NCBI GenBank assembly: GCA_964023275.1
Contig: OZ029921.1
Span: 9,291,306-9,355,305, forward strand
DNA from: Norana najaformis
Taxonomy: Eukaryota > Annelida > Clitellata > Crassiclitellata > Hormogastridae
Direction: 5' to 3'
DNA length: 64,000 bases
The position numbers were made by a program, and so were the translations under genes. The notes under the pieces were generated by a model. The model was not told the DNA's origin, did no database searches, and saw only the letters and a list, made by a program, of their open reading frames with translations. Positions 52,191-62,687 of this stretch are shown here, piece after piece; the stretch's first letter is position 1; every line of letters begins with the position of its first letter.

Positions 52191-52280
52191 TGGAATCATC
52201 AGTTTACAAATGGAGGAAAGCAGTGACCTTGTCATCAAGAACAAGGACACCAAAAACACGAAAGGCAAGATTAACAACAA

Positions 52281-52327
52281 AATCATCATCATCATCAACA
52301 TCAACAACAACAACAACAACAACAACA
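52281..52327. repeat. ATC/AAC trinucleotide microsatellite
   Basis: ATCATCATCATC followed by AACAACAAC repeats. It directly follows the family-B LINE tail, so it may have grown from the element's 3' tail. Confidence 0.85.
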
Positions 52328-53404
52328 GAGAAGGACAACAATGAAGGCATCAACATCCAAAGACAGTTAATGGAATTGCCTCAAGTGGAATGTTCAAACC
52401 ATTAAAGAATGTTTAGCTCAACCCATATCCTGGACCCGGCAAAGATTGTCTGATGCCAACAATCCTAGGCACCCCACATAATCAGTACCAGACAGAGTTT
52501 ACATACTACATTATACATTGTATAAACCTTTCAGTCTCATTTGTATCAGAACATCCTCCATAAATTATTGTATTACATTACTAGGCACTCTGTTCCGCCT
52601 GATAGACCAACTGGGTTGTTTGAGGGTCAACAGATTTCAATCCATCAAATCTACATATCCTCTGAGTTCTTGGGCATCGCCAATAGCAACAGCAGCAGCA
52701 GCAATAGTCAGACAAGTCAGTCAGTTACAACATCCACACACAACCATAAGCAACTATAACCTGCTTCTGTAGATAATCTGCCATTTTGACTCCTGTCTCC
52801 TTCTCCAGTGTCCAAATGGTCCAGGATTTAAATCATTCAAACCCTGTCAGTTGAAAATTTACCACTTTAAGAAAATGTTATCCAGTCGCTGTTGTCGTGT
52901 CACCATAAGATCTTACAACCTCATGGCTACAGCTTTAAGGACTACCATGTTCTCACGCATATACCCTGCAGGTTACACGAGATTTTACAAATCCACATCC
53001 CCTGCGGTTTACCTTGATGTGCAGGTTATAACGCTTTATTTTACACAGATGGTCACCATCAGTTTATTATATTTTGCTGACCATACAGTGACAGCAGTAC
53101 CATAACTTGCAGAACACCATTAAACAAGTTGGTGATAGTCAGAAATTTAAAAATAACTGCTAAAGATTAAAGTCTGTTCTGACTTAAATATTTCTTACAC
53201 TTGCCAAATTAAAGATTGTTGTGTGTTGCATTATCACAGTTGATGATTTCAGATGAGATTTCTTTGATAAGAATACTACTTTACAATAACAACCGGTCCA
53301 AGGAATCTAAATATAGCAACCAAAAATACTATATAGAATTCATCTGCAAACTATTAAAAAATATATCTTATTATAGAGTTAGTTTAGAAGGATATCACAC
53401 ATTC

Positions 53405-53605
53405 ATGGGTAGCAGGACCAACAGTACTGTAAGCAGTGTTCATACTAATTATTTTTTAGAACTTTCAAATGACAATGAAAGTAATACAATAGTGATGGTG
53501 CGTCTCATGGCGTCACTCTGACTAGTTTTTTTGCCAGCCTCTGATAAAGGCTGGCCGAAAAATTGTACAAAAAGGGTTGGCCCACTTGCTGATATGATAG
53601 ATTTG
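53405..53605 (+). mobile_element. piggyBac-like terminal fragment, inverted relative to 44845-45365
   Basis: The block from GTAGCAGGACCAACAGTACT through CCAGCCTCTGATAAAGGCTG to TACAAAAAGGGTTGG matches the reverse complement of 44845-45010. It keeps only the last codons of the transposase frame, the hairpin and the end. Confidence 0.55.
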
Positions 53606-54123
53606 TCAGCGTTTGCTATATTTTGTAGTTTAATAATGATAATCACAGGCCAATATCATCCCTTAAGCTAATCAGGGTGCTCTGTAACACAGCGGTTCGA
53701 ACGTCAAGCTAGCGAAGCCCTGATGTATACAAATGGACATGAATTTATCATTCTTCTGCTGCTCTAGAACTTTGTAAAACTGCCTCTGTGGTAGTCACTG
53801 AACAACATCACTTTATCAGAAGCTGCATGGCTTGATACCACACTAAAAGGTACAGATAATTTTGAAATTTTTCATAAAAATGGTAATGCCACTTCTTTGC
53901 CCGCTACCCTTAAAAAACATAACCCTAGGCGAAGTTCGACCACTCCTACCTAACATCAGTGACCGCTTAAGATTTGCGTATCACCCAGATGGCGAAGTGA
54001 GTGCTAACAACAGCAATGGTGAAATCAAAAACAGGATTTTTACCTACTAGACCAACCGAAGCAAAGATATTCACCTAAACTTTAAACTGTGACCTATCTT
54101 CAGTGGTTGATGAGATGTAAAAT

Positions 54124-54217
54124 TTAACCCTTAAGCGATAAAATGAACCATAATCCCATAAAATATCTGGCTGGGGCCAGAACAAGGGCTAAAAATACCT
54201 GGCATGCAAACGGTTAA
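54124..54217. mobile_element. 94-bp TTAA-flanked MITE, copy 2
   Basis: It begins TTAACCCTTAAGCG and ends CATGCAAACGGTTAA, with imperfect inverted termini. TTAA at both ends suggests piggyBac-type mobilisation. The copy at 43994-44057 is in the opposite orientation. It abuts the LINE C-terminus at 54218-54350, which it may interrupt. Confidence 0.6.
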
Positions 54218-54350
54218 GTTTAAATCCGAGCAACAGTAAAGAACTGACAAAACACTCAGAACTGGGAAGTAAATTCCAAAGCTTAGGACAAGCCACCGAG
54301 AAAGCCTGAGAGCCCGATACTCTTCTGGAACAAGACAATGCAAGAGCCAA
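54218..54350 (-). mobile_element. LINE ORF2 C-terminal fragment, antisense
   Basis: The - strand reads SQAFSVACPKLWNLLPSSE, the common C-terminal signature of CR1/jockey-class ORF2. The reading frame then runs into the 94-bp MITE. Confidence 0.7.
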
Positions 54351-54651
54351 AGGCAAACAGCAATATTTTTGACAAGGGGGTGAGCTAGAAGCAGACAGGT
54401 TGGCAGATTTACATGTAATACTTTTTGAACTAAATGACAGAGTTTAAACTAGGTTCTATGCTTGATGGGCATCAAGTGTAATGAATTCAATACAGGTGTG
54501 ATATGCTGATATTAGGCCCTACCTTAGTTTAACTAACAACCATAGTTCTGGAATGAGAGACAGTGACTTTTTGACCCAAGGCAATTTCTACCAGGCAACC
54601 CAATTCCTAAACTGCACTTCAAAGAGCCAAACATCTAAGACCAACATCTCA

Positions 54652-54672
54652 GCAGCAGCAGCAGCAGCAGCA
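54652..54672. repeat. CAG trinucleotide run
   Basis: About seven perfect AGC repeats. Confidence 0.9.
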
Positions 54673-55214
54673 TACATCAAAGAAGCCCAATAAGACTGCC
54701 TGGAGAGCTGAAATTAATGAAAGGACTCGCCAGTTTACGGGTGTCTAAGAAGCCTGTCTAAACCAATCAGAAAACACAGGCATACTTTAGCCGGAACCTG
54801 CTCAAGCGAAGCCCATGCTTCCTCTTGATCTCACAGTTGCAATACTCAAAAACATTGGGATATTTAGCACATATAGTAGTAAAAAATAAAATAACAGAGG
54901 ATTTCATTACTTTCTTATGCACACTGATATTATGATTTTAAAATATTAAATTCAGTCACTGGTTAACAATCATTATGATTATAACACAATTTTGTTATTC
55001 AGCAAACAAACTTAATTAATTTATCCAAAAGTAGCATGTATACTGCTGTTTTCAGAATTCATAAACTGCCTAATTATTCACATGCTATTACTTCTGCCTT
55101 TTCAGCACAGCTTTCTACTCAGACCAGTAAATGTAAGCAAATGACCTTTTAAGGGAAGATAGGCCAGGTTTCAACAACTGTCCTCCAGGTGTGGTCCTGC
55201 CTTAGAGGATATTT

Positions 55215-56060
55215 CCGCTTCATTTTATACTATTTGCGGATGACACGAATGTGTTCTCATCTAATAAATCTCTGGATGTTCTGAATGAGTCTGTCAATAG
55301 TGAACTTGTATCAGTTACTAACTGGTTTGGTGCAAACAGATTATTTTTGAATTTACATCAGACTAACTTCATATTATTTCAATCATATAGGAAGGTTATC
55401 CATAAATCATTCCCAAATATTTTTATCAACAACCAACTTATAATACAGATGAATTTGCATAAATTTGTTGGAGTTTATATTGACTCTATATTGACTCTCA
55501 CCTAATGTCGAAAGAGCATATACTTCGTATATCAAGTAAAACTGCTTAATGTGCTGGTACATTATCATGTATTCGCTACATTCTACCTCATCTACCCCTT
55601 CATTTGTATTATTCATTGATTTATCCATACTTGCCCTATTGTAACCTTTTCTGGGCCTCTGATCTGCAAGGAAAGGAATACTGCAAATTGTTTTGTTAAG
55701 CTAAATATCTTAAAAGTTAGCCTTATTAATAGGTTTCAAATTTCTATGTTTATGTATCAATATCAGCATAAAAAACTATTGCTGTTGGTGTTCGTTGGCA
55801 GAACTACCAATCAACACTCATACTTCACTAGAATTCAAGGAAATTACTATAGCAGTTTTTCATGCACTAACACTTGATTGTTTAATATTAAAAGTACAGT
55901 CATTTAGTTTGGAATGTGTTACCAATGAACATTCATATGTTGCCTAATTTGCAATTGTTTAAGAGGCAGCTATGACACTTTTGCACTTGATTGCCAGTTG
56001 AACTGTATGCATATTATTCTTAGTTTTTTTCTGAGATTTTTACAAAACTGTCCAGTTGAT
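55215..56060 (+). mobile_element. Jockey/CR1-class LINE reverse-transcriptase fragment
   Basis: It reads LFADDTNVFSSNKSLDVLNE, then VTNWFGANRLFLNLHQTNFI and HKFVGVYIDSILTLT. ADD is the polymerase active site; the WFxANKLxLNxxKTxFI block is diagnostic of this class. Later pieces (SLINRFQISMFMYQYQHKKL) are in shifted frames with stops. It comes from a different LINE lineage than the element at 36590-38035. Confidence 0.82.
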
Positions 56061-57348
56061 TGGACTGGTATATAATTATTATTTTTAGTTTCATTTTACG
56101 TACAGCTTGCACACTGTTTACTTCAGTGTACTACTCATGCATAGAAAAGTGCTCATTTATATTTCGATTGCCAACAAACCATTAACAATGTTAATGGGTG
56201 ACCCTAATCAGTGGGGACTCAGGTCCTGTTTGGGTTTGCCTTTTGCATCCCAGAAAATTGTACATTACATCTGAAACCAGATATGTTGCAATCTAATAGT
56301 TAACAGATTGAAAAAAGATATTTTGGCTGAAACGCAAGCATGACAACATCAATTCAAGAACTGAAAATCCTTTTATTAAGGGTAACAAAGAACCCCAATT
56401 CCCAATGCACTAGGATTCAATCCCCAAGCACAAAGCTTAAAAGCAAGCACACCGACAGTCGGTTATTCTGAAACCATGGTCCTCGATCAGCACATATCCT
56501 AAGCCATGATCAACTCAATTAAACAGCTCTTGCAAATCTGTCTAATGCAGGTAACCTCTAACTGAATAAAACAAGCTTAGTTCTGCAGACCTGTACAGGA
56601 AGGCCTAAGTACTCAGTACAGAAGTTCTGCACAGAAAGCCAAGCCTCTATAATGTTCATAATGTAACACGTATATTTGTTAAGCAGTAAGGGATTTACTT
56701 AAAATATCCAGACTCCAACTTTCTTAAGAAACATGAATCTATAGGACTTATGCTCCAAGAACTACCCCATCTTCGGAATCTACAGGAAGAGGATAAGGCA
56801 ACATTTTGTACATAAAAGCTCAAAAAAGAGAAGAAGACAGCAATCAGCAGTAGTAATAAAAGTAAATACAGTACATTATTCTGCAAGTCAACTGCCAGCA
56901 CTACGCTCAAAACGAATTTATAATTTCATATTTGCAAAAACTACAGTTCTCTTGCCCACTCCTAGGACTATGTACCAACCTTGATTAAATCCGTCATCTA
57001 AATGCAAATATTATATATTGGCCTTTTCGGTTTATCTAGTAGCCACTTACAACAAGTCTTAGCCAAGGTTATTTTATTATAATAAGACACAGGCGCACAC
57101 GCACCCCAAAGCGACAATCAGCAAAGCGATGTAGGGCAATTATGTTCACTGATTCACCCATCATGTCTAAAACTGTGCAGTGGCTACTATCTTTAAAACG
57201 TCAAGAAAAATCTATAACAACCCAGCGCCTATATTTCTCGGTTCCTAGGTCTGACATGACTAGGTATAATAGGATTATAATGGAACACTTGTTGCAATGA
57301 TTAGTCATAGTGCTCTGACTCATCCACGTAGCACGAACATCCACATAC

Positions 57349-57540
57349 CTTCTGCTTAAAACGTCTCTAGCGTTGACAATCGCACAAAACCAGGCCAATC
57401 CTCTTCCCAGAAGACTAATAAATGGCCTAGATTCTCGTTCATTCGGAACTAAGCGTTAAGGCAACTATCGATACGTGCTTTCGTTTGTAAATAAATGCGA
57501 ATTAATTAACTATGTAAGACAAAACGCAATCAACCAAAAT
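57349..57540 (-). other. Candidate noncoding first exon of MAP3K2/3
   Basis: A consensus donor (GCAGAAG|GTATGTGG, exon end at 57349) lies on the - strand about 200 bp downstream of a CpG-rich promoter-like patch. No recognisable coding frame connects to it. Linking it to the kinase gene 24 kb away is an inference from strand, spacing and the need for an upstream UTR exon, since the exon at 32932-33032 begins with an acceptor. Confidence 0.35.
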
Positions 57541-57660
57541 ACTCCTTTCCCTGCCCTGTCGCCCACCATAGCGCAACATCGCGCAAGCGCCGCCACCGGC
57601 ACTTCCGTAAAATACGTTTTGTAGCGCTACTCTAGCTTTTTATAGCGAGCGATTGACGCA
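57540..57660 (-). promoter_or_regulatory. CpG-rich promoter-like patch
   Basis: Within otherwise AT-rich DNA this 120-bp patch has many CpGs, including GCGCAAGCGC (57581-57590, close to an NRF1 palindrome) and CACTTCCG at 57600 (an ETS-type site on the - strand). No TATA box is placed convincingly. It could drive the kinase gene leftward. Confidence 0.4.
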
Positions 57661-57749
57661 ATAATTTCTGCGTTAAGCTTAAGAATTAAAATTACAAATC
57701 ATAAAAATAGGTTGCCGAATATTCCTGTGTTTTGCTGGTAATTCTTCCC

Positions 57750-57950
57750 GTATCTTTCTACTCAGATCTAATTCCAAACACGACCCACCGTAGTCGTCTG
57801 ACTGACTGATTGCCTGACTCTTGGATCTTGAGCTGGAACCGAACCCTTCTTACCTATCGATTTTGTTTTGACTGAGCGCCTGTGAATAAGCTGGTTCCCA
57901 CGACTTAGCTTTCGTTGGGCGCTGTGGAAATCTCGAGTTGGCGTCGGCCA
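57750..57950 (+). mobile_element. LINE 3' end remnant, family B copy 4
   Basis: CACGACCCACCGTAGTCGTC, CCTATCGATTTTGTTTTGAC and CGTTGGGCGCTGTGGAAATC match the other family-B tails. It lies just right of the promoter-like patch. Confidence 0.75.
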
Positions 57951-58409
57951 ATGGACTTGCACAGCCTAGCAAAAATTGTTAATTCTTATGTGTGAGCTTC
58001 TGCTATATGAAGCTTAGTTAAGTTTTAATCCTTATGAAATATTAGGCAGGTGCCAAAAGGGCGGAGCAAGCACATTCCAATTCGGTTCAGTTCTTCAATG
58101 GCGTCATCATCAGTAGGCTAAACCATTTATTACGTGTTATGTTCTGAGGTTGATATTATTTATGCACAAAACACCAGTTGCTCTCGGCACCTATATATAT
58201 CCTGGTGTCGGCGCTGGTCACCGCTAGTGAAATTCGGAATTTTTCATATACCGACATAATCTTCAAGGGACGAAGTGCAAAAGGCTTTGACCTATGAACA
58301 TCGAGTTTCAAATTCATTAGTTTAACAAGCCGTAAAGCCTCCTGAAGCCGAGACCTCTAATCTAATAACTTCTATAGCGCCGTTATCAGAATGCCCAAGG
58401 CATCGATCG

Positions 58410-58670
58410 ATGATCGCTTCAAGTGATGTCTGAATCGGAATCGGAATCCATTGAAGCAGCTAGGTCGAATTCCGATAGGTTACAGAAACCAGAAGTTAGA
58501 CTGCGGTGGATAAGCAGATGTGTTTTAAGTTTAGACCTGAATGACATCACAGAACTAACAGAACACAATTTCATAAAACTTGGCAACGAATTCCAAATCC
58601 ATGGACCAGCGGCCGAGAACACTAGGTCATCTCAGCACTGTCCTGGTATGAGGAACAACAAGCCATAGTC
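58410..58670 (-). mobile_element. LINE ORF2 C-terminal fragment, antisense
   Basis: The - strand reads FSAAGPWIWNSLPSFMKLCS, then FRSKLKTHLL, the typical end of CR1-class ORF2 (FSVAGPxxWNSLP…FKxxLKTHLF). A GAATCG/GATTCC hexamer run near 58435 encodes the DSDSD tail. Confidence 0.82.
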
Positions 58671-59289
58671 TTCACTGATCGAGTGCAGTATTTGTTGGTG
58701 TAACTGTTGATGATAGCGGTATATTGGTAGATTCTGAGCATTGTAGTGTCGTAGCATCGTACAATAAAGTTGTATCATATCATAAGAAGCCTAGCCTACT
58801 GTCACAGGGTGTTTGGTCAGAGGGTTAATCACCCTAGACGCCATTAACTGACAGGCATTCAGTCACAACAAGATCAATCGAAGGTTATAGGTTAGGTTCC
58901 GAGCCCAAATTCAAGTGTGAGAGAAACAGATTACGGCGGTGGTGATTTAAGTTGCAGGCATAAGCTAATCTCGATCGCAATAGGCCACAATCATTATTAT
59001 TTTACGAGGTAATTTATAGGCCTACCCAGCAATACTTCTCATTTGAAATAATTACTAGTAAGAGTGTGAGGACCAGTAATTTACTTTCTTGCTTACTTAG
59101 CTCTTGGCGACTTAGCCGTAATGGCGACGACGCATATAATAATAACAATAAAGACAAGTTTGCGATTTTTGTCCCAGTGACGTCATCGCAACATATATCA
59201 CGTCATCTTTGACACTATTGTTTCGTGTCTTGGAAACGAAGTTCATTTGGCAAATCGACTTGGAAGAGACAGGAAGAAAAGTTATTTCG

Positions 59290-59500
59290 ATCATTGAAAA
59301 TCATCGAACAGAAAGAATCAGAAATCTGTTGAAGACAAATCTACCAAATATTGAATGATCGACATAAAATTGTCACTTCGAGCAGAAAATCATTTAAAAT
59401 CATCGAACAGAAACAAGCAGAAATCTGAAGTTCGATATGAGAACTGTTCCTCTTGAAGACAAATCTACCAGAAATCCGAAGTCAAATGTAAGAATTGTTT
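59290..59500. repeat. Imperfect direct duplication of about 100-125 bp
   Basis: AAAATCATCGAACAGAAA occurs near 59297 and 59396. AGCAGAAATCTG/ATCAGAAATCTG and GAAGACAAATCTACCA follow in the same order at 59331 and 59455, with an insertion in the second copy. Confidence 0.7.
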
Positions 59501-60187
59501 GACTAGATGACATAAGTGATCAACAATTTAAATACTAATCGATCGATAGATTTAAAAATTTCATCAAATCTGGAAACCATTCTAGCACCTTAATTATAAT
59601 ATAATGCACAGACATCAATCGATTGCCATTTGAGCAAAGCTGCACATTCCAAAACACATTCCATTGGAACCAATCGAGATCTAGAAGACCCTGTGAGACT
59701 TCAAGAAGCCTAATTACTAATTAGCTTTTATTTGTAATCTGTCAAAAAGTCATACCAAGTAAGTAAGCAAGCAAGCAAGCAATTAAGAATGCATTTGTTA
59801 ACAGGCCATGTGTCCATCGACTGAGCGTAGGCGTTGGTGAGCCACAGCGGTCAGATAAAAAGAGCAAAACGTACTAGCTCGTTGTTTTAATTTCTCCCAG
59901 TTTCGAATCATCAGCAACATGAAATATTCGACTTGAACTCTAATTCCAAGTGCCAATGGAGTTTAGCCTAGTCGTGGGCCTGACATGTGCAAGTCTAATG
60001 TATCATTTAATAATTACACGGACTCTCCATTTCTCCATTTCTTAAGTTTCCTGCTGCAGATACTCATCCTTGGTGACGAAGAATTTTCTGAGATGAGTTG
60101 CGGATATCTTGGTGCCTCGCTGCCTCACTTTCTCTCGTCTCTGTCAATCTATGTCTGTGGTTGTGTGTTAGTCGTAGAATTCCAGAG

Positions 60188-60396
60188 GCCTCTGGCGTGG
60201 CGTAAAACCCCGTAAGCTTCTGGGGTCTGTTGGGTCACTGGCGCGGCGTAAAACCCCGTAAACCCTAGTCGTAGATTTTGTTTTAGTCGTAGGAACCCAT
60301 GGGGCCTCTGGCGTGGCGTAAAACCCCGTAAGCTTCTGGGGTCTGTTGGGTCACTGGCGCGGCGTAAAACCCCGTAAACCCTAGTCGTAGATTTTC
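60188..60396. repeat. 116-bp tandem duplication containing four GGCGTAAAACCCCGTAA motifs
   Basis: The units start at 60188 and 60304 with GCCTCTGGCGTGGCG. Each contains GGCGTAAAACCCCGTAA twice, plus CTTCTGGGGTCTGTTGGG and CCCTAGTCGTAGATTTT. The copies are almost identical, implying a recent duplication on top of an older internal one. Confidence 0.9.
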
Positions 60397-61983
60397 TGTT
60401 GCGTTTTTGTCGTCTTGTGCCCGGGGGACACTCGAGGAAGGAGAATGGAGGGATGGAAGGCGAAAAGTCTCAGGAAGCAGAGGCAAAAACTGGAAGACTG
60501 CCACCGAACAGCAACAACAAATTAAATCGTACAACATATTACACTGTATTAATTCTAATAAAACTTAATTGATTAATTATTAACGTTTTAAAGAAACTTT
60601 TCAATATATAGTTCTAATATTGAATAAAATAAAAATTTATACTTACTGAAACTATCAACGATCGCATGCCTCACTATATATTTCTCCATTTGCTTCTGTT
60701 CTGTGCCAATAGTTCTTTTAAAATTGAGCCCACAAAAAGTTTGAAAAATTCTGAGTAAGAATCTTAGTGGGATTTAGTCTCAAAGTCTCTGATCCAACTC
60801 GGTTCTCGTTGAATTCATCCAGTAGGTAGGATATCAGCTTAACAATCAGCTGAATGCGCGTGAAAGTGGCGCCCCTGGCGAACATTCAGTAGACGACCAC
60901 AGCAGCTAGGCTCGAACTGATCCTCCACTGTTACTTACCTGGCTTCGATTCCGTTGTATCTGCGCCTGCAATTCTAATTATGCGCTTTTTCGGCCATCTT
61001 ACGATTTGAAGAACTGTAAGACAGGCTTCGGCACTTGAACCGAACATATCCTGAACTGAACCAGCCCTTCCAAGCAAACAAAAAAGTCCTCGAGATGAGA
61101 CTTGGGCCAAGGTGCGATTTGTAGAGGAAGGGGACACGTAACCCACACGGGATCCCACCGAAGGTGCAGTGTCTCCATACATTTTTTTGCTGCCAATAAG
61201 TCGTTTCATCTCACAGCTGCCAACCACTAATCGTCCTCTGATTCAGATGAAGTAGACTTGGAAGCCAGTGCAAAAACCTGTATAACTTTGTATTACATTA
61301 CATGTCTATTAGGTTACAGTAACATTAGAAACTATTGCACACAATGAATTGTATAGCTTCGATGGCACATTACACAACATCTTTTTGAACTTTAACAATC
61401 TGGCGCTATATAAACACAATGTAGTATTGTATACTGGTGTGGATAATTAATGACACAATCCTGGTTTTTTATAAGAACAAAACATTCATATATTACACGA
61501 ACTAAAGAAAGACTTTATTTTTAGTTTATTGAACTGCCAAGTCTATCTGCATTGTAAATAACTTCAATAAAGAAATGTAACTTCTCTTGAGCCACGGGAA
61601 GGAGGAAGCGTACCGACCCGACCTAATTCATGTTAAGACTACACAGAGGGCTCATCAGGCCTGACCTTATTTTGTTTTGAAAACAAGTGTACCAACTGGG
61701 AGCTACATTCCATGGCCTCAGCATGTTTACCTTACGTTTCTACACATATCCTCGTGTATGGCATTGAAGTAGACATATTCCTACAGTATAATCTATAGCC
61801 TATTTATGCTAAGAACAGATTACTTAGACTTATAGTATGGCTACTCTAAATAATTTGTCTAGTAATGCTAAAACTGCAATTGCTGGAGCCAAAGCTCAAA
61901 TATTATTAAAAATGTACCTACTGTAGAAATCAGATAGGCTACTTTCAGACTACAAGACTGCCTGCACTCTGTTTGCATCTACT

Positions 61984-62075
61984 AGTTTTCTGACTACATA
62001 TTTTCTGACTACATATTTTCTGACTACATATTTTCTGACTACATATTTTCTGACTACATATTTTCTGACTACATG
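61984..62075. repeat. 16-bp tandem repeat, about 6 copies
   Basis: The unit is TTTTCTGACTACATAT. The last copy degenerates to TGACTACATGTTGTC. Confidence 0.93.
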
Positions 62076-62687
62076 TTGTCTAGCTTACTGTGGACACGTT
62101 GGACAGAGGCGGTTCCTAGCGGCAAAGCGAAGCCACTGAAAAGGTTTCATGACAATACCTCCTGGTCAGCCCTTAATGAAGCGCCTAATTAATTGTCTCG
62201 ACCTATAAAAATAAGAAGCAGAGAATCAGAGAAGACAGTTGGTTGAGCTGCTTGTATGAGACACTCCGGCTCCTTAGAGTCATCGGTTGCTCCCTCAAAA
62301 GCAGTGTATACAGACACGGATTATCGGTTAGCTATTAATCGTTCTCTACTACCAGAATAAACAAGGTTAAGGAACTGTTTAATTGCAGACAATTCTCTGT
62401 AGGTTATCGTGTATACCAGCATTCTACAACCACTTTTCAATGTAATGTCTAGCAAAACAGATACTATCTGTGTGGCCACGCTCAGCCTTTACAGTGCTCA
62501 ATACTCAGGGATGCTTTTGCCATAAAACTAACAGCTTTGTCTGCCTGTGGGCCACTGTCAGTGCGTTGCATTGCCATACGGAACATGGCATCTACGGGCC
62601 ACATCACTGGCTGAGCAATTTGCAGACATTATTCTTAACACAGGTCAAAGCATTCGACGATTGTTATCAGACGAGACACCGTTGTCG

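Larger units (their letters stand above)
33040..57345. other. Probable first intron of MAP3K2/3 (about 24 kb), no host coding exon recognised
   Basis: From the first coding exon to the candidate 5' UTR exon I find only repeats and AT-rich sequence. Contents listed separately: three SINE copies, LINE fragments in both orientations, piggyBac-like pieces, small MITEs, microsatellites and the 27-bp minisatellite. That one gene spans all of it is inferred from the absence of other coding exons and from the splice donor at 57349; transcript data would settle it. Confidence 0.45.
57951..62687. other. Intergenic region between MAP3K2/3 and the neuroligin gene
   Basis: It holds a LINE C-terminus (58410-58670), an imperfect duplication (59290-59500), a 116-bp tandem duplication (60188-60396) and a 16-bp tandem repeat (61984-62075). 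A 98-aa open frame on the - strand (60931-61227) is GC-richer than its surroundings but unrecognised. No other gene is seen. The stretch next to 62687 is probably neuroligin 3' UTR. Confidence 0.5.

Noticed and set aside
59985-60215. 76-aa + strand open frame
   Set aside because: Compositionally like random sequence, runs into the 116-bp duplication and has no recognisable motif.
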